From: Vibrio parahaemolyticus
Lineage (GTDB): Bacteria; Pseudomonadota; Gammaproteobacteria; Enterobacterales; Vibrionaceae
DNA length: 64,000 bases
Reading direction: 5' to 3'
Assembly (NCBI RefSeq): GCF_900460535.1
Contig: NZ_UHIL01000001.1
Span: 1,302,001 to 1,366,000, forward strand
Of the stretch, positions 49,786 through 60,614 are shown in pieces. A program made the position numbers and the translations under genes. The stretch's first letter is position 1; each line of letters begins with the position of its first letter. The notes under the pieces are model-generated. The model was not told the origin of the DNA, made no database searches, and was given only the letters and a program-made list of their open reading frames with translations.

Positions 49786-51078
49786 ATGAAAATCGCTATT
49801 GTAGGCACTGGAATTTCTGGACTGACATGTGGGTACTATCTGCACCAACAACACGATATCACTTTGTTCGAAGCCAACGATTATATTGGTGGTCATACGG
49901 CTACGGTTGATGTACGTGTCGGGAATGAGGATTATGCGATTGATACAGGGTTCATTGTATACAACGACCGTACATATCCAAATTTTATCAAAATGATGAA
50001 CGAAATTGGCGTGGAAGGTATTCCGACGCAAATGAGTTTAAGCGTGAGAAACGATGGCAACGGTTTGGAATATAATGGCCACACATTAACAACATTGTTC
50101 GCACAAAAGCGAAATTGGTTTAACCCAAAATTCTATCGCTTTATTCTTGAGATTTTACGCTTCAATAAATTAGCAAAAGCGTCCGCTACTGAGCAAATAT
50201 CGAGTTCTCAAACGCTGGGTGCATTTTTGGATGAGCACCAGTTTAGTGATTTCTTTTCTGACAACTATATTCTGCCAATGGGCGCGGCGATTTGGTCATC
50301 TTCCCTCGCTGATATGCGTGCATTTCCATTGATGTTCTTCTTACGCTTTTTCCTCAATCACGGTTTGTTAGACGTGACGAATCGTCCGCAATGGTACGTT
50401 ATCAAGGGTGGTTCACGTGCTTATATTCCACCTTTAACGCAAGGATTTGCAGACAAGATTAGACTGAATAGTCCGGTTGAAAAAGTTGTTCGCAGTGAAC
50501 AAGGCGCAGCGATTTATGCAAATGGGCAGTGTGAGTGGTTTGATGAAGTCATTTTTGCTTGCCATAGCGACCAAGCTTTAGCGATGCTCAGTGATGCCTC
50601 GTCATGTGAAAACGACATTTTGTCTAATATGGCTTACCAAGCAAATGATGTGGTTCTTCACACTGACACGAGTGTATTACCGAAACGAAAATCTGCATGG
50701 GCATCGTGGAACTATTTGCTGGAAGGAGGCGAAGAGGAGCAGCAACGATTGCCGTCCCTGACGTACAACATGAACATTTTGCAGCATATCGACTCTTCAC
50801 ACACATTCTGCGTCACCTTAAACCGTACTGAAGATATCGACGAGAACAAGATTCTGTGTCAGTTCACCTACCATCACCCTGTCTTTACGATGGAGTCTAT
50901 CGCTGCCCAGCAACGCAAAGAAGAAATACAAGGAGCTCAACATACGTGGTTTTGTGGCGCTTATTGGTACAACGGATTCCATGAAGATGGCGTGCGCAGT
51001 GCCTTGGATGTTGTGAAAGGAATTGCCGCTAAACATAACGAGAAAAGTGACACACTTTATGAACAAGGTGCTGCGTAA
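49786..51078 (+). CDS. FAD-dependent oxidoreductase (amine-oxidase/desaturase-like)
   Basis: A 430-aa flavoprotein with an N-terminal Rossmann motif, IAIVGTGISGLTCGYYL, an FAD Glu (LFEAND), GGHTATVDV, and a C-terminal FAD motif in WFCGAYWYNGFHEDGVRSAL. This family regularly sits beside DUF1365 and Cfa-like genes and is thought to act on fatty-acyl chains. In Rhodobacter, genes of such clusters are needed for methylated and furan fatty acids. Confidence 0.88.
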   Translation: MKIAIVGTGISGLTCGYYLHQQHDITLFEANDYIGGHTATVDVRVGNEDYAIDTGFIVYNDRTYPNFIKMMNEIGVEGIPTQMSLSVRNDGNGLEYNGHTLTTLFAQKRNWFNPKFYRFILEILRFNKLAKASATEQISSSQTLGAFLDEHQFSDFFSDNYILPMGAAIWSSSLADMRAFPLMFFLRFFLNHGLLDVTNRPQWYVIKGGSRAYIPPLTQGFADKIRLNSPVEKVVRSEQGAAIYANGQCEWFDEVIFACHSDQALAMLSDASSCENDILSNMAYQANDVVLHTDTSVLPKRKSAWASWNYLLEGGEEEQQRLPSLTYNMNILQHIDSSHTFCVTLNRTEDIDENKILCQFTYHHPVFTMESIAAQQRKEEIQGAQHTWFCGAYWYNGFHEDGVRSALDVVKGIAAKHNEKSDTLYEQGAA

Positions 51079-51079
51079 T

Positions 51080-51898
51080 ATGAGTATCCCTTCTCACAGC
51101 CAGTTATTTATAGGCAATGTAAGGCATCGTCGTTTCACGCCCGTTAAGCACGAGCTGAATTATTCAATGTTTATGCCAGCGATTGATTTGGATGAAATTG
51201 GCGTACTTGAGAAAAAAGTTTGGGGCTTTGGGACACGCTGGTGGCATTGGGCTCGATTCAAACGTGATGATTACCTCGGTGAAGGGAGTTTGAAAAAAGC
51301 GGTGCAAGACAAAGTCGCAGAACTTACGGGCGTACGTTGCAGCGGCAAAGTACTGGCTGTCTGTCATTTGCGTTATCTCGGGCTCTATTTTAGTCCAGTG
51401 AATTTTTACTACCTGTATGACCAAAAAGGTGAATGGCAATATCTTCTCGCTGAAGTCAGCAATACACCTTGGAATGAGCGCCATTATTACGCGATAGCGG
51501 CTGACCCAAAGGATGAAGATTTTGGTTGGGAGCAAGACAAAGCATTCCACGTGTCACCGTTCAACCCGATAGACCAATTGTACCGCTGGAAAATAAAACC
51601 GCTTACAGACAAGTTAAATATCCATCTTGAATGCCATAAAGGTGAAAAACACTTCGACGCCACAATGGTCATGAAAGCACAGCCATTTTCCAGCGGTTCT
51701 TTATTGAAGTGCTTGTTCGGAACACCAATTCAAACAGTAAAAGTGATGGTTGGAATCTACTGGCATGCGTTGAAGTTATGGATTAAAGGTGCGCCGTTTT
51801 ATTCCCACCCTAAATATTTGGCGTCCAATGAACGTCAAGCCTCTAGCGACAAATCAGATAAGAAAAATAATAAGCACAAGGAGAATTCTGCATGTTAA
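51080..51898 (+). CDS. DUF1365 family protein
   Basis: A 272-aa protein with DUF1365 features: LFIGNVRHRRFTPVKHELNYSMFM at the start, FSPVNFYYLYD, EVSNTPWNERHYY and KAFHVSPFNPID. Function unknown, but almost always next to the FAD oxidoreductase and Cfa-like methyltransferase. ATG 51080 is chosen because AAGGTG lies 9 nt upstream; ATG 51059 inside the previous gene is an alternative. Confidence 0.88.
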   Translation: MSIPSHSQLFIGNVRHRRFTPVKHELNYSMFMPAIDLDEIGVLEKKVWGFGTRWWHWARFKRDDYLGEGSLKKAVQDKVAELTGVRCSGKVLAVCHLRYLGLYFSPVNFYYLYDQKGEWQYLLAEVSNTPWNERHYYAIAADPKDEDFGWEQDKAFHVSPFNPIDQLYRWKIKPLTDKLNIHLECHKGEKHFDATMVMKAQPFSSGSLLKCLFGTPIQTVKVMVGIYWHALKLWIKGAPFYSHPKYLASNERQASSDKSDKKNNKHKENSAC

Positions 51899-53148
51899 AT
51901 ACGACTTCTATAACATTGCCGCGCAAACTGACGACGACTCAGAAAGCGGCTCGCGGAGTTATTTTTCAGAGTCTGCAAAAGATGGAAATGGGTTGCTTAA
52001 CCATTATCGAATCGTTTCATACTGAGACAAAGGAGCGCAGTGAACGTTTTACTGCGCCAAACGGAGAATACAGTGGCCAAGCTGTCGTTGCGACTATTGA
52101 GGTCAAGCACCCAGGTTTTTACTCCAGAATATTACAAGGCGGCAGCATCGCTGCCGGTGAGGCGTACATGGATGGCTGGTGGGACAGTCCAGATTTAACG
52201 GCATTGATGAAGCTGATGGCGCTAAATATGCGGGCCCTTGATAAGCTTGAGGAGCAGGGTAGTTGGCTTACCAAGTTACTTTACAAGTTTAGCCATTGGA
52301 CGAACCGAAACTCGCAAGAAAACTCTCGGAAGAACATCCATGCTCATTACGATTTAGGCAATGATTTGTATGAAGCTTTTTTAGATACCAATATGCTGTA
52401 CTCATCAGCGCTTTACCACACAAGTGCCGACTCCTTAGAGCAAGCTCAAATCAATAAAATGGAACGCTTGTGTCAGCAGTTGGAGCTTCAATCTACCGAC
52501 CATGTGATTGAGATTGGCACAGGGTGGGGGGCGATGGCGATATACATGGCTGAGCAATACGGTTGCCGCGTGACAACAACGACCATTTCGGAAGAGCAGC
52601 ATGAGTATGCTCGACAGCAAATCGTACAACGAGGTTTAGCCGATCGAATTACTTTACTTAAAGAAGACTACCGTAACCTTACTGGGACGTACGATAAATT
52701 GGTTTCTATCGAGATGATTGAAGCCGTGGGGAAACAGTTCTTAGCTTCCTACATCAAAAAATGCGAGTCGTTATTAATACCTCGCGGCCTGATGGCTATC
52801 CAAGCGATTACGATTGCGGACCAGCGCTACGACTATTACAGCAACAATGTCGATTTTATTCAGAAATACATTTTCCCTGGTGGTTTCTTGCCGTCGGTGA
52901 CGTCTTTGACACAAGCGACCACTAAGCACAGTGATTTGGTGGTTCGTGATTTGTTTGATATCGGCCTAGACTACGCAAAAACACTGAATGAGTGGCATCG
53001 CCGTTTTAACCGCGCAGAGGATGCTGTGCGAAGGTTTGGGTACGATGACCGGTTTGTCCGCATGTGGCGTTATTACCTTAGTTATTGTGAAGGCGGTTTT
53101 CTTGCTCGTACGATCAGCGCCGTTCATATGACTTTCCAGCGCCCATAA
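51892..53148 (+). CDS. cfa: Cyclopropane-fatty-acyl-phospholipid synthase family methyltransferase
   Basis: A 418-aa SAM-dependent enzyme. The N-terminal lipid-binding part contains GGSIAAGEAYMDGWWDSPDL, and the methyltransferase part has HAHYDLGNDLY, the SAM loop VIEIGTGWGAMAIYMA (about 202-217) and SIEMIEAVG. It methylates unsaturated acyl chains in membrane lipids to cyclopropane or methyl-branched products. It overlaps the DUF1365 end by 7 nt, with AAGGAG upstream. Confidence 0.92.
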   Translation: MLNTTSITLPRKLTTTQKAARGVIFQSLQKMEMGCLTIIESFHTETKERSERFTAPNGEYSGQAVVATIEVKHPGFYSRILQGGSIAAGEAYMDGWWDSPDLTALMKLMALNMRALDKLEEQGSWLTKLLYKFSHWTNRNSQENSRKNIHAHYDLGNDLYEAFLDTNMLYSSALYHTSADSLEQAQINKMERLCQQLELQSTDHVIEIGTGWGAMAIYMAEQYGCRVTTTTISEEQHEYARQQIVQRGLADRITLLKEDYRNLTGTYDKLVSIEMIEAVGKQFLASYIKKCESLLIPRGLMAIQAITIADQRYDYYSNNVDFIQKYIFPGGFLPSVTSLTQATTKHSDLVVRDLFDIGLDYAKTLNEWHRRFNRAEDAVRRFGYDDRFVRMWRYYLSYCEGGFLARTISAVHMTFQRP

Positions 53149-53153
53149 CAATT

Positions 53154-53666
53154 ATGAGAGTGTTGATTGCGTCCACTTGGTTTCAACTGTGCTGGTTTAT
53201 TGCTGTGCTTGGTACGTTTGAGTGGCAATGGTTGATGATGATACTGGCGTTGGCGACTTTGGTGTATTCCATTCTGACGGCGTTTCACTCGGTGAAAGCG
53301 ATCTCCTTTGTCACCATTTTCGGGCTAGTTCTCGATACGCTAAATCAACACTTCTTGCTTTTGGTTTTCCCTACCCCTTGGCTCCCTGTGTGGTTGATTG
53401 GTCTATGGGTATTGTTTGCATGGTATGCCTACCAACTGAAAGTGCTTTTGTACCGCTTCGCCAAAATCTACGTATCAATATTAGGTGGGCTTGGAGGAAT
53501 GCTCAGCTACTTCGCTGGCTACAAGCTTCAAGCGGTAGAGTTTGGATTCGATACAAGTATTACGTTACTGGCCTTGTTTGTGGAATGGTTGGTGTTAATG
53601 CTGGTGATTCTCAAGGTGTATGACAATGGCAAGCTTAAAGAGAAAACTCGTCAGGGGTATGGGTAG
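53154..53666 (+). CDS. DUF2878 family membrane protein
   Basis: A 170-aa hydrophobic protein with about five or six membrane helices, with STWFQLCWFIAVLG at the start and LGLVLDTL-like segments, matching DUF2878. Function unknown; a regular member of cfa/DUF1365 clusters. It starts 5 nt after cfa and overlaps the next gene. Confidence 0.82.
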   Translation: MRVLIASTWFQLCWFIAVLGTFEWQWLMMILALATLVYSILTAFHSVKAISFVTIFGLVLDTLNQHFLLLVFPTPWLPVWLIGLWVLFAWYAYQLKVLLYRFAKIYVSILGGLGGMLSYFAGYKLQAVEFGFDTSITLLALFVEWLVLMLVILKVYDNGKLKEKTRQGYG

Positions 53667-54219
53667 CGGTATCTTGTTTGTTTTTGCAGTGGGCGCAATA
53701 CCGTCGCAGGCACAAGATATAGGAAGTACTGACAGACTGAATGTAGAAAACTGGCAGGAATGGGAAACAGTTGGCGAAGCGCAGCTCACTTGGTTTGTGT
53801 TTGATATATATCGCTCTCGCCTAAAAGCACCCAATGGGCAATACCTTGTTTCTACGGATGTTTCTCCGCATCCATTTGCTTTAGAGATCAACTATCAACG
53901 AGACATAAGCAAGCTGCAATTGCTTGAGGTGACGGATGAACAGTGGCAAAAACTGGGCTTCCCTAAGTCGAGCCGCCAACAATGGATTACTCAATTGAGC
54001 TTTATCTTCCCAAGTATCAAAAATGGCGATGAACTTATCTACGTCACCGATGGAGATAAGGGACAGATCATCTATCGCCAAGCAGGAACTAAAACGCAAA
54101 AAATGGTTGGCGAAATAACGGACGAACGTATGAATGATGCATTCCTGTCCATTTGGTTGTCACCAAAAACGGAATTTCCAAAGCTGCGTAAACAACTTAT
54201 AGGACAAGTCAGACCGTGA
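53626..54219 (+). CDS. Chalcone isomerase-like periplasmic protein
   Basis: A 197-aa protein with a signal peptide (about 30 residues, ending SQAQ) and a chalcone-isomerase-like domain: VGEAQLTWFVFDIYRSRL, FALEINYQRDIS and FLSIWLSPKTEFPKLRKQLIG. Relatives of this fold bind fatty acids rather than flavonoids. ATG 53626 is chosen with AAGGTG 9 nt upstream; 53620 is possible. It overlaps its neighbours on both sides. Confidence 0.8.
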   Translation: MASLKRKLVRGMGSGILFVFAVGAIPSQAQDIGSTDRLNVENWQEWETVGEAQLTWFVFDIYRSRLKAPNGQYLVSTDVSPHPFALEINYQRDISKLQLLEVTDEQWQKLGFPKSSRQQWITQLSFIFPSIKNGDELIYVTDGDKGQIIYRQAGTKTQKMVGEITDERMNDAFLSIWLSPKTEFPKLRKQLIGQVRP

Positions 54220-54755
54220 ACATCTTTAAAACATTATTTCGATACTTTGCTGTGTGCGTTGTTGTTACGTTGAGTGCTTGCTCGGCGGATATAGACAATT
54301 ACCAAGCATCTACGCCGCCATTTAATTTATTTGAATATTTTGATGGCAATGTGAAGGCATGGGGAATGGTGCAAGATTATTCCGAGAAACAAACACGCCG
54401 CTTTGAGGTTGATATTGTCGGTACGATAACGGGTGATGAATTGGTTCTTGTTGAGGACTTTGTTTTTGACGATGGTGAAACCGACCAGCGTGTTTGGACT
54501 ATTTCTCGTGCAGAGGATGGCAGGTATACAGGCAAAGCAGATGACATTATTGGTTTCGCAAACGGAAAAGAGCAGGGTAACGCTCTGCAATGGCAATATG
54601 ACTTTGAGTTAAAAATGGACGACTCGACAGTGACTGTTGCCTTTGATGATTGGCTTTACCGACAAGATGACAAACACGTATTCAACCTGACCAAAATTAA
54701 AAAGTTTGGCGTGGAGGTGGGGACAATAACCTTGTTCTTTCAAAAACAACCCTAA
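54216..54755 (+). CDS. DUF3833 family lipoprotein
   Basis: A 179-aa lipoprotein starting at GTG 54216 (GTGA overlap). The lipobox ends TLSAC at about Cys22. The remainder is beta-rich, with FNLFEYFDGNVKAWGMVQD, the family signature, and DDWLYRQDDKHVFNLTKIKKFGV. Function unknown; the last gene of the cfa operon. Confidence 0.85.
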   Translation: MNIFKTLFRYFAVCVVVTLSACSADIDNYQASTPPFNLFEYFDGNVKAWGMVQDYSEKQTRRFEVDIVGTITGDELVLVEDFVFDDGETDQRVWTISRAEDGRYTGKADDIIGFANGKEQGNALQWQYDFELKMDDSTVTVAFDDWLYRQDDKHVFNLTKIKKFGVEVGTITLFFQKQP

Positions 54756-54825
54756 ATCCGCGATGCTCAACACGTATTGGGCGAAAATACTCTATTGGAA
54801 TGCCTCGGTTGGTAAGCTTCCAAAC

Positions 54826-54857
54826 AAAAAGGTTGACGCTTTCACGTCAACCTTTTT
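54826..54857. terminator. Bidirectional terminator between the cfa operon and purB
   Basis: AAAAAGGTTGACG (54826-54838) pairs with CGTCAACCTTTTT (54845-54857). Confidence 0.88.
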
Positions 54858-54881
54858 AGTTTTTCGCTCATTATTGAGAGA

Positions 54882-56351
<1,470 letters not shown>

Positions 56352-56357
56352 TTAGTC

Positions 56358-56388
56358 AAAAAAATTAGCTCGCGATGAACGCGAGCTA
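56358..56388 (-). terminator. Terminator of mnmA-hflD
   Basis: On the minus strand TAGCTCGCG pairs with CGCGAGCTA, followed by ATTTTTTT. It separates hflD from purB, which therefore has its own promoter. Confidence 0.85.
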
Positions 56389-56393
56389 TGGAA

Positions 56394-57011
56394 TTACATT
56401 CTGGCTAACAGGATTTGAGCCTGTTCAACCATCTTCTTGCGTCCGAAGATTAAGTGGCGACGTTTGCCACCCACTTGACGCCAGAGTACTGCGCTACGGA
56501 TGCCTGATAACAACAAAGCTCGAACTTTGTGTTGGTTGGCGGTTTGCTGCAATACCGATGGTGTGCCAGTTACTTGAATACGAGGGCCGATTGGGCTCAC
56601 TACATCAAGATAAATGCTTGCTAGGTTGCTGATCATTTGATCTTCTAGCAATTCAAAGTGTTCTGTTTGGCGTTTCGCCATTTGGATGCGATCACCAAGC
56701 TGAGACATGGCATCAGTGCGTGCGGTTAGTTTACGCTCTAATGCCATTAGGCTAATTATGTATCGGGTGATTTCACTGCCAGATGGGGTGCTATCAATCC
56801 CTTTCACCAAACACTCAAGGCCAAGTTTTAGGTCGGCTTCGCGACCGAATACGCCAATAGTATTGGCTGGGTTTGTGTTCAAAATGGCGTTCATGGATGT
56901 TTCAAAAGCATCTTGATCACAATGTCCGTTTCTCGCAACTTGTTGAACCAAAGCAACAGCTTGGCAAATACCAGCGAAAGCGATAGTACGGTCATAAAGT
57001 GTATTCGCCAC
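56394..57011 (-). CDS. hflD: HflD, high-frequency lysogenization protein homologue
   Basis: A 205-aa helical peripheral membrane protein, conserved as mnmA-hflD-purB. Family stretches are [37 protein letters not shown], and [17 protein letters not shown] near the C-terminus. In E. coli HflD binds phage lambda CII; its host role is unclear. GTG 57011 is chosen, preceded by TAGGAG that overlaps the mnmA stop codon. Confidence 0.93.
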   Translation of the reverse strand: MANTLYDRTIAFAGICQAVALVQQVARNGHCDQDAFETSMNAILNTNPANTIGVFGREADLKLGLECLVKGIDSTPSGSEITRYIISLMALERKLTARTDAMSQLGDRIQMAKRQTEHFELLEDQMISNLASIYLDVVSPIGPRIQVTGTPSVLQQTANQHKVRALLLSGIRSAVLWRQVGGKRRHLIFGRKKMVEQAQILLARM

Positions 57012-57021
57012 GTAACAACTC

Positions 57022-58146
57022 CTAAGCTTGAGAATATTTAATGCGTTGCTCGATGATACCACCACCTAAGCAAACGTCATCTTTGTAGAACACGGCTGAT
57101 TGACCTGGAGTCACGGCAATTTGTGGCTCATCAAAGATCACTTTAATGTTCTCGTCGTCGATAGGAATGATTGTACAAGGAATATCTTGTTGACGGTAAC
57201 GAGTTTTCACTGTGCACTTCATAACATCGCGAATTGGTTCACGATCTACCCAGTGAAGTTGTGATGCAAGTAGACCTTCTGATTTTAGCATCGGGTGGTC
57301 TTTACCTTGAACGGCGATAAGCACGTTGCGGTCGAGATCTTTCTCACCTACGAACCATGGATCTTCATTACCACCGCCGCCTTTACGACCACCGATATGA
57401 AGGCCTTTACGTTGGCCTAGTGTGTGGTACATCAAGCCTTGGTGCTGACCGATAACTTCGCCTTCTGGCGTTTCGATGTTGCCTGGCTGAGCAGGAAGGT
57501 AACGGCCTAGGAACTCAGTAAATTTACGCTCACCGATGAAACAGATGCCTGTTGAATCTTTCTTCTTCGCTGTGATTAGACCTTGTTCTTCCGCGATACG
57601 GCGAACTTCTGGTTTTTCCAAATCACCCACAGGGAATAGGCTACGAGCAACTTGTTCGTGGCTTAGTGTGTACAAGAAGTAGCTTTGGTCTTTGTTGCTA
57701 TCTAGGCCACGCAGCATTTGTGGTTTTTCGCCGTTTTCAGGGAAAGAACGACGCACATAATGACCCATGGCAATGTAGTCTGCCTCAAGCACTTCATCAG
57801 CGAATTCAAGGAATGCTTTGAACTTGATTTCTTTGTTACAAAGGATGTCTGGGTTTGGAGTACGACCGGCTTTGTATTCTGCAAGGAAGTATTCGAATAC
57901 GTTATCCCAGTATTCTGCTGCAAAGTTGATGGTGTGTAGGTGGATGCCTAGCTTGTCACATACTGCTTGAGCATCGGCTAAATCTTCTGCTGCTGTGCAA
58001 TATTCTTCGTTGTCATCTTCTTCCCAGTTCTTCATGAACAGGCCTTCTACTTGGTAGCCTTGTTGCTTTAGAAGATACGCAGAAACAGATGAATCAACGC
58101 CGCCGGACATACCGACGATGACTTTCTTTTGGCTGTTATCAGACAT
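57022..58146 (-). CDS. mnmA: tRNA-specific 2-thiouridylase MnmA
   Basis: A 374-aa enzyme adding the 2-thio group to U34 of Lys, Glu and Gln tRNAs. The PP-loop [15 protein letters not shown] lies near the N-terminus. The catalytic cysteines are in [12 protein letters not shown] (about residue 102) and [12 protein letters not shown] (about 203). GRTPNPD and [10 protein letters not shown] are conserved. Its stop overlaps the hflD ribosome-binding site. Confidence 0.97.
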   Translation of the reverse strand: MSDNSQKKVIVGMSGGVDSSVSAYLLKQQGYQVEGLFMKNWEEDDNEEYCTAAEDLADAQAVCDKLGIHLHTINFAAEYWDNVFEYFLAEYKAGRTPNPDILCNKEIKFKAFLEFADEVLEADYIAMGHYVRRSFPENGEKPQMLRGLDSNKDQSYFLYTLSHEQVARSLFPVGDLEKPEVRRIAEEQGLITAKKKDSTGICFIGERKFTEFLGRYLPAQPGNIETPEGEVIGQHQGLMYHTLGQRKGLHIGGRKGGGGNEDPWFVGEKDLDRNVLIAVQGKDHPMLKSEGLLASQLHWVDREPIRDVMKCTVKTRYRQQDIPCTIIPIDDENIKVIFDEPQIAVTPGQSAVFYKDDVCLGGGIIEQRIKYSQA

Positions 58147-58335
58147 TACTAAACACCACTAAAATAAACGGGACGCAGATTCTAACAGAATCCACAGACC
58201 GGTGACAGATCCGAGATCGAAATCACAATTCGTTTTTGCTGCCTTTTTCCGCAACAGCATCACTAAATAGTAATTTCATAAGTATAGAAAGGATATATAT
58301 GGCATAGTTGGCAAAAATCCAAGAGGGCAATATAA

Positions 58336-58605
58336 ATGAGTGACGAAAACCAATTTATGCAAGAAGCTGAGTTGATTGAAATTGTTGAGAATCAGCTTGA
58401 AGATGGGAACCCTATCAAAGTTAAAGAAACATTGATGCGTTTGATGATGACGGGTACACCAAGAGAAGAAGCGGTAGCTATGATGGCATGTGCTATGTCG
58501 ATTGAAATCTTTGATGTAATGAAAAACGAAGGGGAGTTCAATTTAAAGCGTTACACTGAACACCTAAATCAGCTGCCTGATCTGAGCTTCATGGAAGGCG
58601 AATAA
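58336..58605 (+). CDS. Small conserved protein of unknown function
   Basis: An 89-aa acidic, helical soluble protein (QEAELIEIVENQL, GTPREEAVAMMACAMSIEIFDVM). No motif is recognised. GAGGGC lies 12 nt before ATG 58336. It sits alone between divergent mnmA and gsk, and the gsk promoter follows directly. Confidence 0.72.
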   Translation: MSDENQFMQEAELIEIVENQLEDGNPIKVKETLMRLMMTGTPREEAVAMMACAMSIEIFDVMKNEGEFNLKRYTEHLNQLPDLSFMEGE

Positions 58606-58629
58606 GTAACCCGGAAGAAAAAAGCATCC

Positions 58630-58643
58630 AGCAAACGTTTGCT
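58630..58643. promoter_or_regulatory. PurR-type box overlapping the gsk promoter
   Basis: AGCAAACGTTTGCT is a perfect 14-bp palindrome with the PurR core. TATAAT at 58643-58648 overlaps its end, so binding would block RNA polymerase. It lies 80-93 nt before the gsk start. Confidence 0.8.
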
Positions 58644-58722
58644 ATAATTGCTTTTATTGCCGCTTTATTATTAGCGGTATAGAATCCGTTCTCCTTTTCA
58701 TCCCCTTACTCAGACTAACAAT

Positions 58723-60027
58723 ATGAAATTTCCTGGACAACGCAAATCGAAGCACTATTTTCCTGTTCATGCTCGTGATCCTTTGGTGAGCCAAGCACAA
58801 GAAAGCAAGAAGATGACGCGCACTCACATCATCGGTATTGACCAAACTTTGGTGGATATCGAGGCAAAAGTAACGTCAGATGTGATTGAAAAGTACGGTT
58901 TGAGTAAAGGTCACTCGCTGGTTATTGATGATGTAAAAGCAGAAGAGCTATACCAGCAACTAAAAGAAGAGAATCTGATCACTAACGAATACGCTGGTGG
59001 TACGATTGGCAATACACTTCATAACTACTCGGTTCTTGCAGACGATCGTTCTACGCTGCTTGGTGTGATGAGCCAGGATATCAAAATCGGCAGCTACGGC
59101 TATCGTTACCTTTGTAATACATCGAGCCGCATGGATCTGAATTACCTGCAAGGTGTTGATGGTGCTATCGGTCGTTGTTTTGCTTTGATCACTGAAGACG
59201 GTGAACGTACTTTTGCGATCAGCGAAGGTCAAATGAACCAGCTTCATCCAGACAGCATTCCTGAGAAAATTTTCAAAAATGCTTCTGCACTAGTACTGAC
59301 ATCTTACTTAGTTCGTTGTAAAGAAGGCGATCCAATGCCTGAAGCAACAATGAAAGCCATTGAGTTTGCGAAGAAGAACGACGTTCCTGTTGTATTAACG
59401 CTAGGTACTAAGTTTGTTATTCAAGACGATCCTAAATACTGGCAAGACTTTATTCGTGAACACGTTTCTGTTGTCGCAATGAACGAAGACGAAGCAGAAG
59501 CTCTAACAGGCGAAACTGATCCGCTAGCCGCTTCTGATAAGACGCTAGAGTGGGCTGATATGGTGTTATGTACCGCAGGTCCTGTTGGTCTGTTTATGGC
59601 GGGTTACACTGAAGACAGTGCGAAGCGTGAAACCACGTTGCCATTACTTCCTGGCTCGATTGCTGAATTTAATCGTTACGAGTTCAGCCGTCCGGCTAAA
59701 AAAGATGCTTGTCAGAATCCAATTCGAGTTTATTCGCATATTTCTCCTTACATGGGTGGTCCAGAGAAAATTAAGAACACAAACGGTGCGGGTGATGCTG
59801 CGTTGTCTGCTGTTCTTCATGACATGGCGGCGAATAAATACCATAAAGAAAATGTGCCTAACTCTAGCAAGCACAGCAATGAGTATTTAACTTACTCATC
59901 TTTTTCTCAGGTTTGTAAATATGCGAACCGTGCGAGCTACGAAGTTCTCGTGCAACATTCTCCTCGTCTGTCTCGTGGTTTACCAGAGCGAGAAGACAGT
60001 TTGGAAGAAGCATACTGGGAACGTTAA
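58723..60027 (+). CDS. gsk: Inosine-guanosine kinase
   Basis: A 434-aa PfkB/ribokinase-family kinase that phosphorylates guanosine and inosine for purine salvage. GGTIGNTLHNYSVLADD near residue 85 marks substrate binding. The anion hole and catalytic Asp are in NTNGAGDAALSAV (about 347-359). It matches E. coli Gsk in length. A PurR-type box overlaps its promoter. Confidence 0.95.
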   Translation: MKFPGQRKSKHYFPVHARDPLVSQAQESKKMTRTHIIGIDQTLVDIEAKVTSDVIEKYGLSKGHSLVIDDVKAEELYQQLKEENLITNEYAGGTIGNTLHNYSVLADDRSTLLGVMSQDIKIGSYGYRYLCNTSSRMDLNYLQGVDGAIGRCFALITEDGERTFAISEGQMNQLHPDSIPEKIFKNASALVLTSYLVRCKEGDPMPEATMKAIEFAKKNDVPVVLTLGTKFVIQDDPKYWQDFIREHVSVVAMNEDEAEALTGETDPLAASDKTLEWADMVLCTAGPVGLFMAGYTEDSAKRETTLPLLPGSIAEFNRYEFSRPAKKDACQNPIRVYSHISPYMGGPEKIKNTNGAGDAALSAVLHDMAANKYHKENVPNSSKHSNEYLTYSSFSQVCKYANRASYEVLVQHSPRLSRGLPEREDSLEEAYWER

Positions 60028-60061
60028 TTCATATCGAATTAACCACTTTATAACTAATGTT

Positions 60062-60095
60062 AAAATGGCGTGTTTGAAAAAATACGCCATTTTTT
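60062..60095 (+). terminator. Terminator of gsk
   Basis: AAAATGGCGT (60062-60071) pairs with ACGCCATTTT (60084-60093), with more T after. Confidence 0.8.
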
Positions 60096-60113
60096 ATTTG
60101 CGCAAGACAAATA

Positions 60114-60140
60114 AAAAAGGCTCCCAACGGGAGCCTTTTT
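60114..60140. terminator. Terminator of hns (bidirectional)
   Basis: AAAAAGGCTCCC (60114-60125) pairs with GGGAGCCTTTTT (60129-60140) around AAC, 13 nt past the minus-strand hns stop. Confidence 0.85.
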
Positions 60141-60152
60141 AAACAAGAACGA

Positions 60153-60560
60153 TTAGATTAGGAAATCGTCTAGTGATTTACCTGCGTCAAGTTGCTCTTG
60201 AATTGCAGAAGGTGTACGACCTTGGCCTGTCCAAGTTTTTTCTTGGCCATTTGTGTCGATGTACTTGTACTTAGCTGGGCGAGGAGCGCGCTTAGATTTT
60301 GCTTTAGTCTTAGTTTCGCCAGATAGTGCGCTAATTAGTGCTTCAACGTCGATACCGTCTTGAGCAATTTTTTCTGCAATCTCTGCTAGCTTAGCTTCTT
60401 GTTGTGCTAGTGCTTCACGCTCTGCTTCTTCAGCTTCACGACGCTCTTCAACAACAGTAGTTAGTTTATCTAGAGCTTCTTCCAATTGTTCTAGAGTCAG
60501 CTCACGAGAAAATGCACGAAGGCTACGGATATTTAGAAGTGTTTTAGTCAGCTCTGACAT
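60153..60560 (-). CDS. hns: H-NS family nucleoid protein
   Basis: A 135-aa H-NS protein (VicH type). The N-terminal helices for dimerisation and oligomerisation (about 1-80) are rich in Glu/Ala/Leu. A basic linker (TKAKSKRAPRPAKYKY) leads to the C-terminal AT-rich DNA-binding domain with KTWTGQGRTPSAIQ (about 109-122). It silences AT-rich and acquired genes. Its leader holds two palindromes. Confidence 0.95.
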   Translation of the reverse strand: MSELTKTLLNIRSLRAFSRELTLEQLEEALDKLTTVVEERREAEEAEREALAQQEAKLAEIAEKIAQDGIDVEALISALSGETKTKAKSKRAPRPAKYKYIDTNGQEKTWTGQGRTPSAIQEQLDAGKSLDDFLI

Positions 60561-60567
60561 AACGATT

Positions 60568-60614
60568 CCTATTAATAGGTTAACGTGTTTGGCATTTTTA
60601 ATCGTTACGATTAA
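60568..60614 (-). promoter_or_regulatory. Palindromes in the hns leader
   Basis: CCTATTAATAGG (60568-60579) overlaps the hns ribosome-binding site. TTAATCGT-T-ACGATTAA (60598-60614) is an 8-1-8 perfect inverted repeat 38-54 nt upstream of the start codon. They may be a regulator site or an mRNA fold; the regulator is not recognised. Confidence 0.45.
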
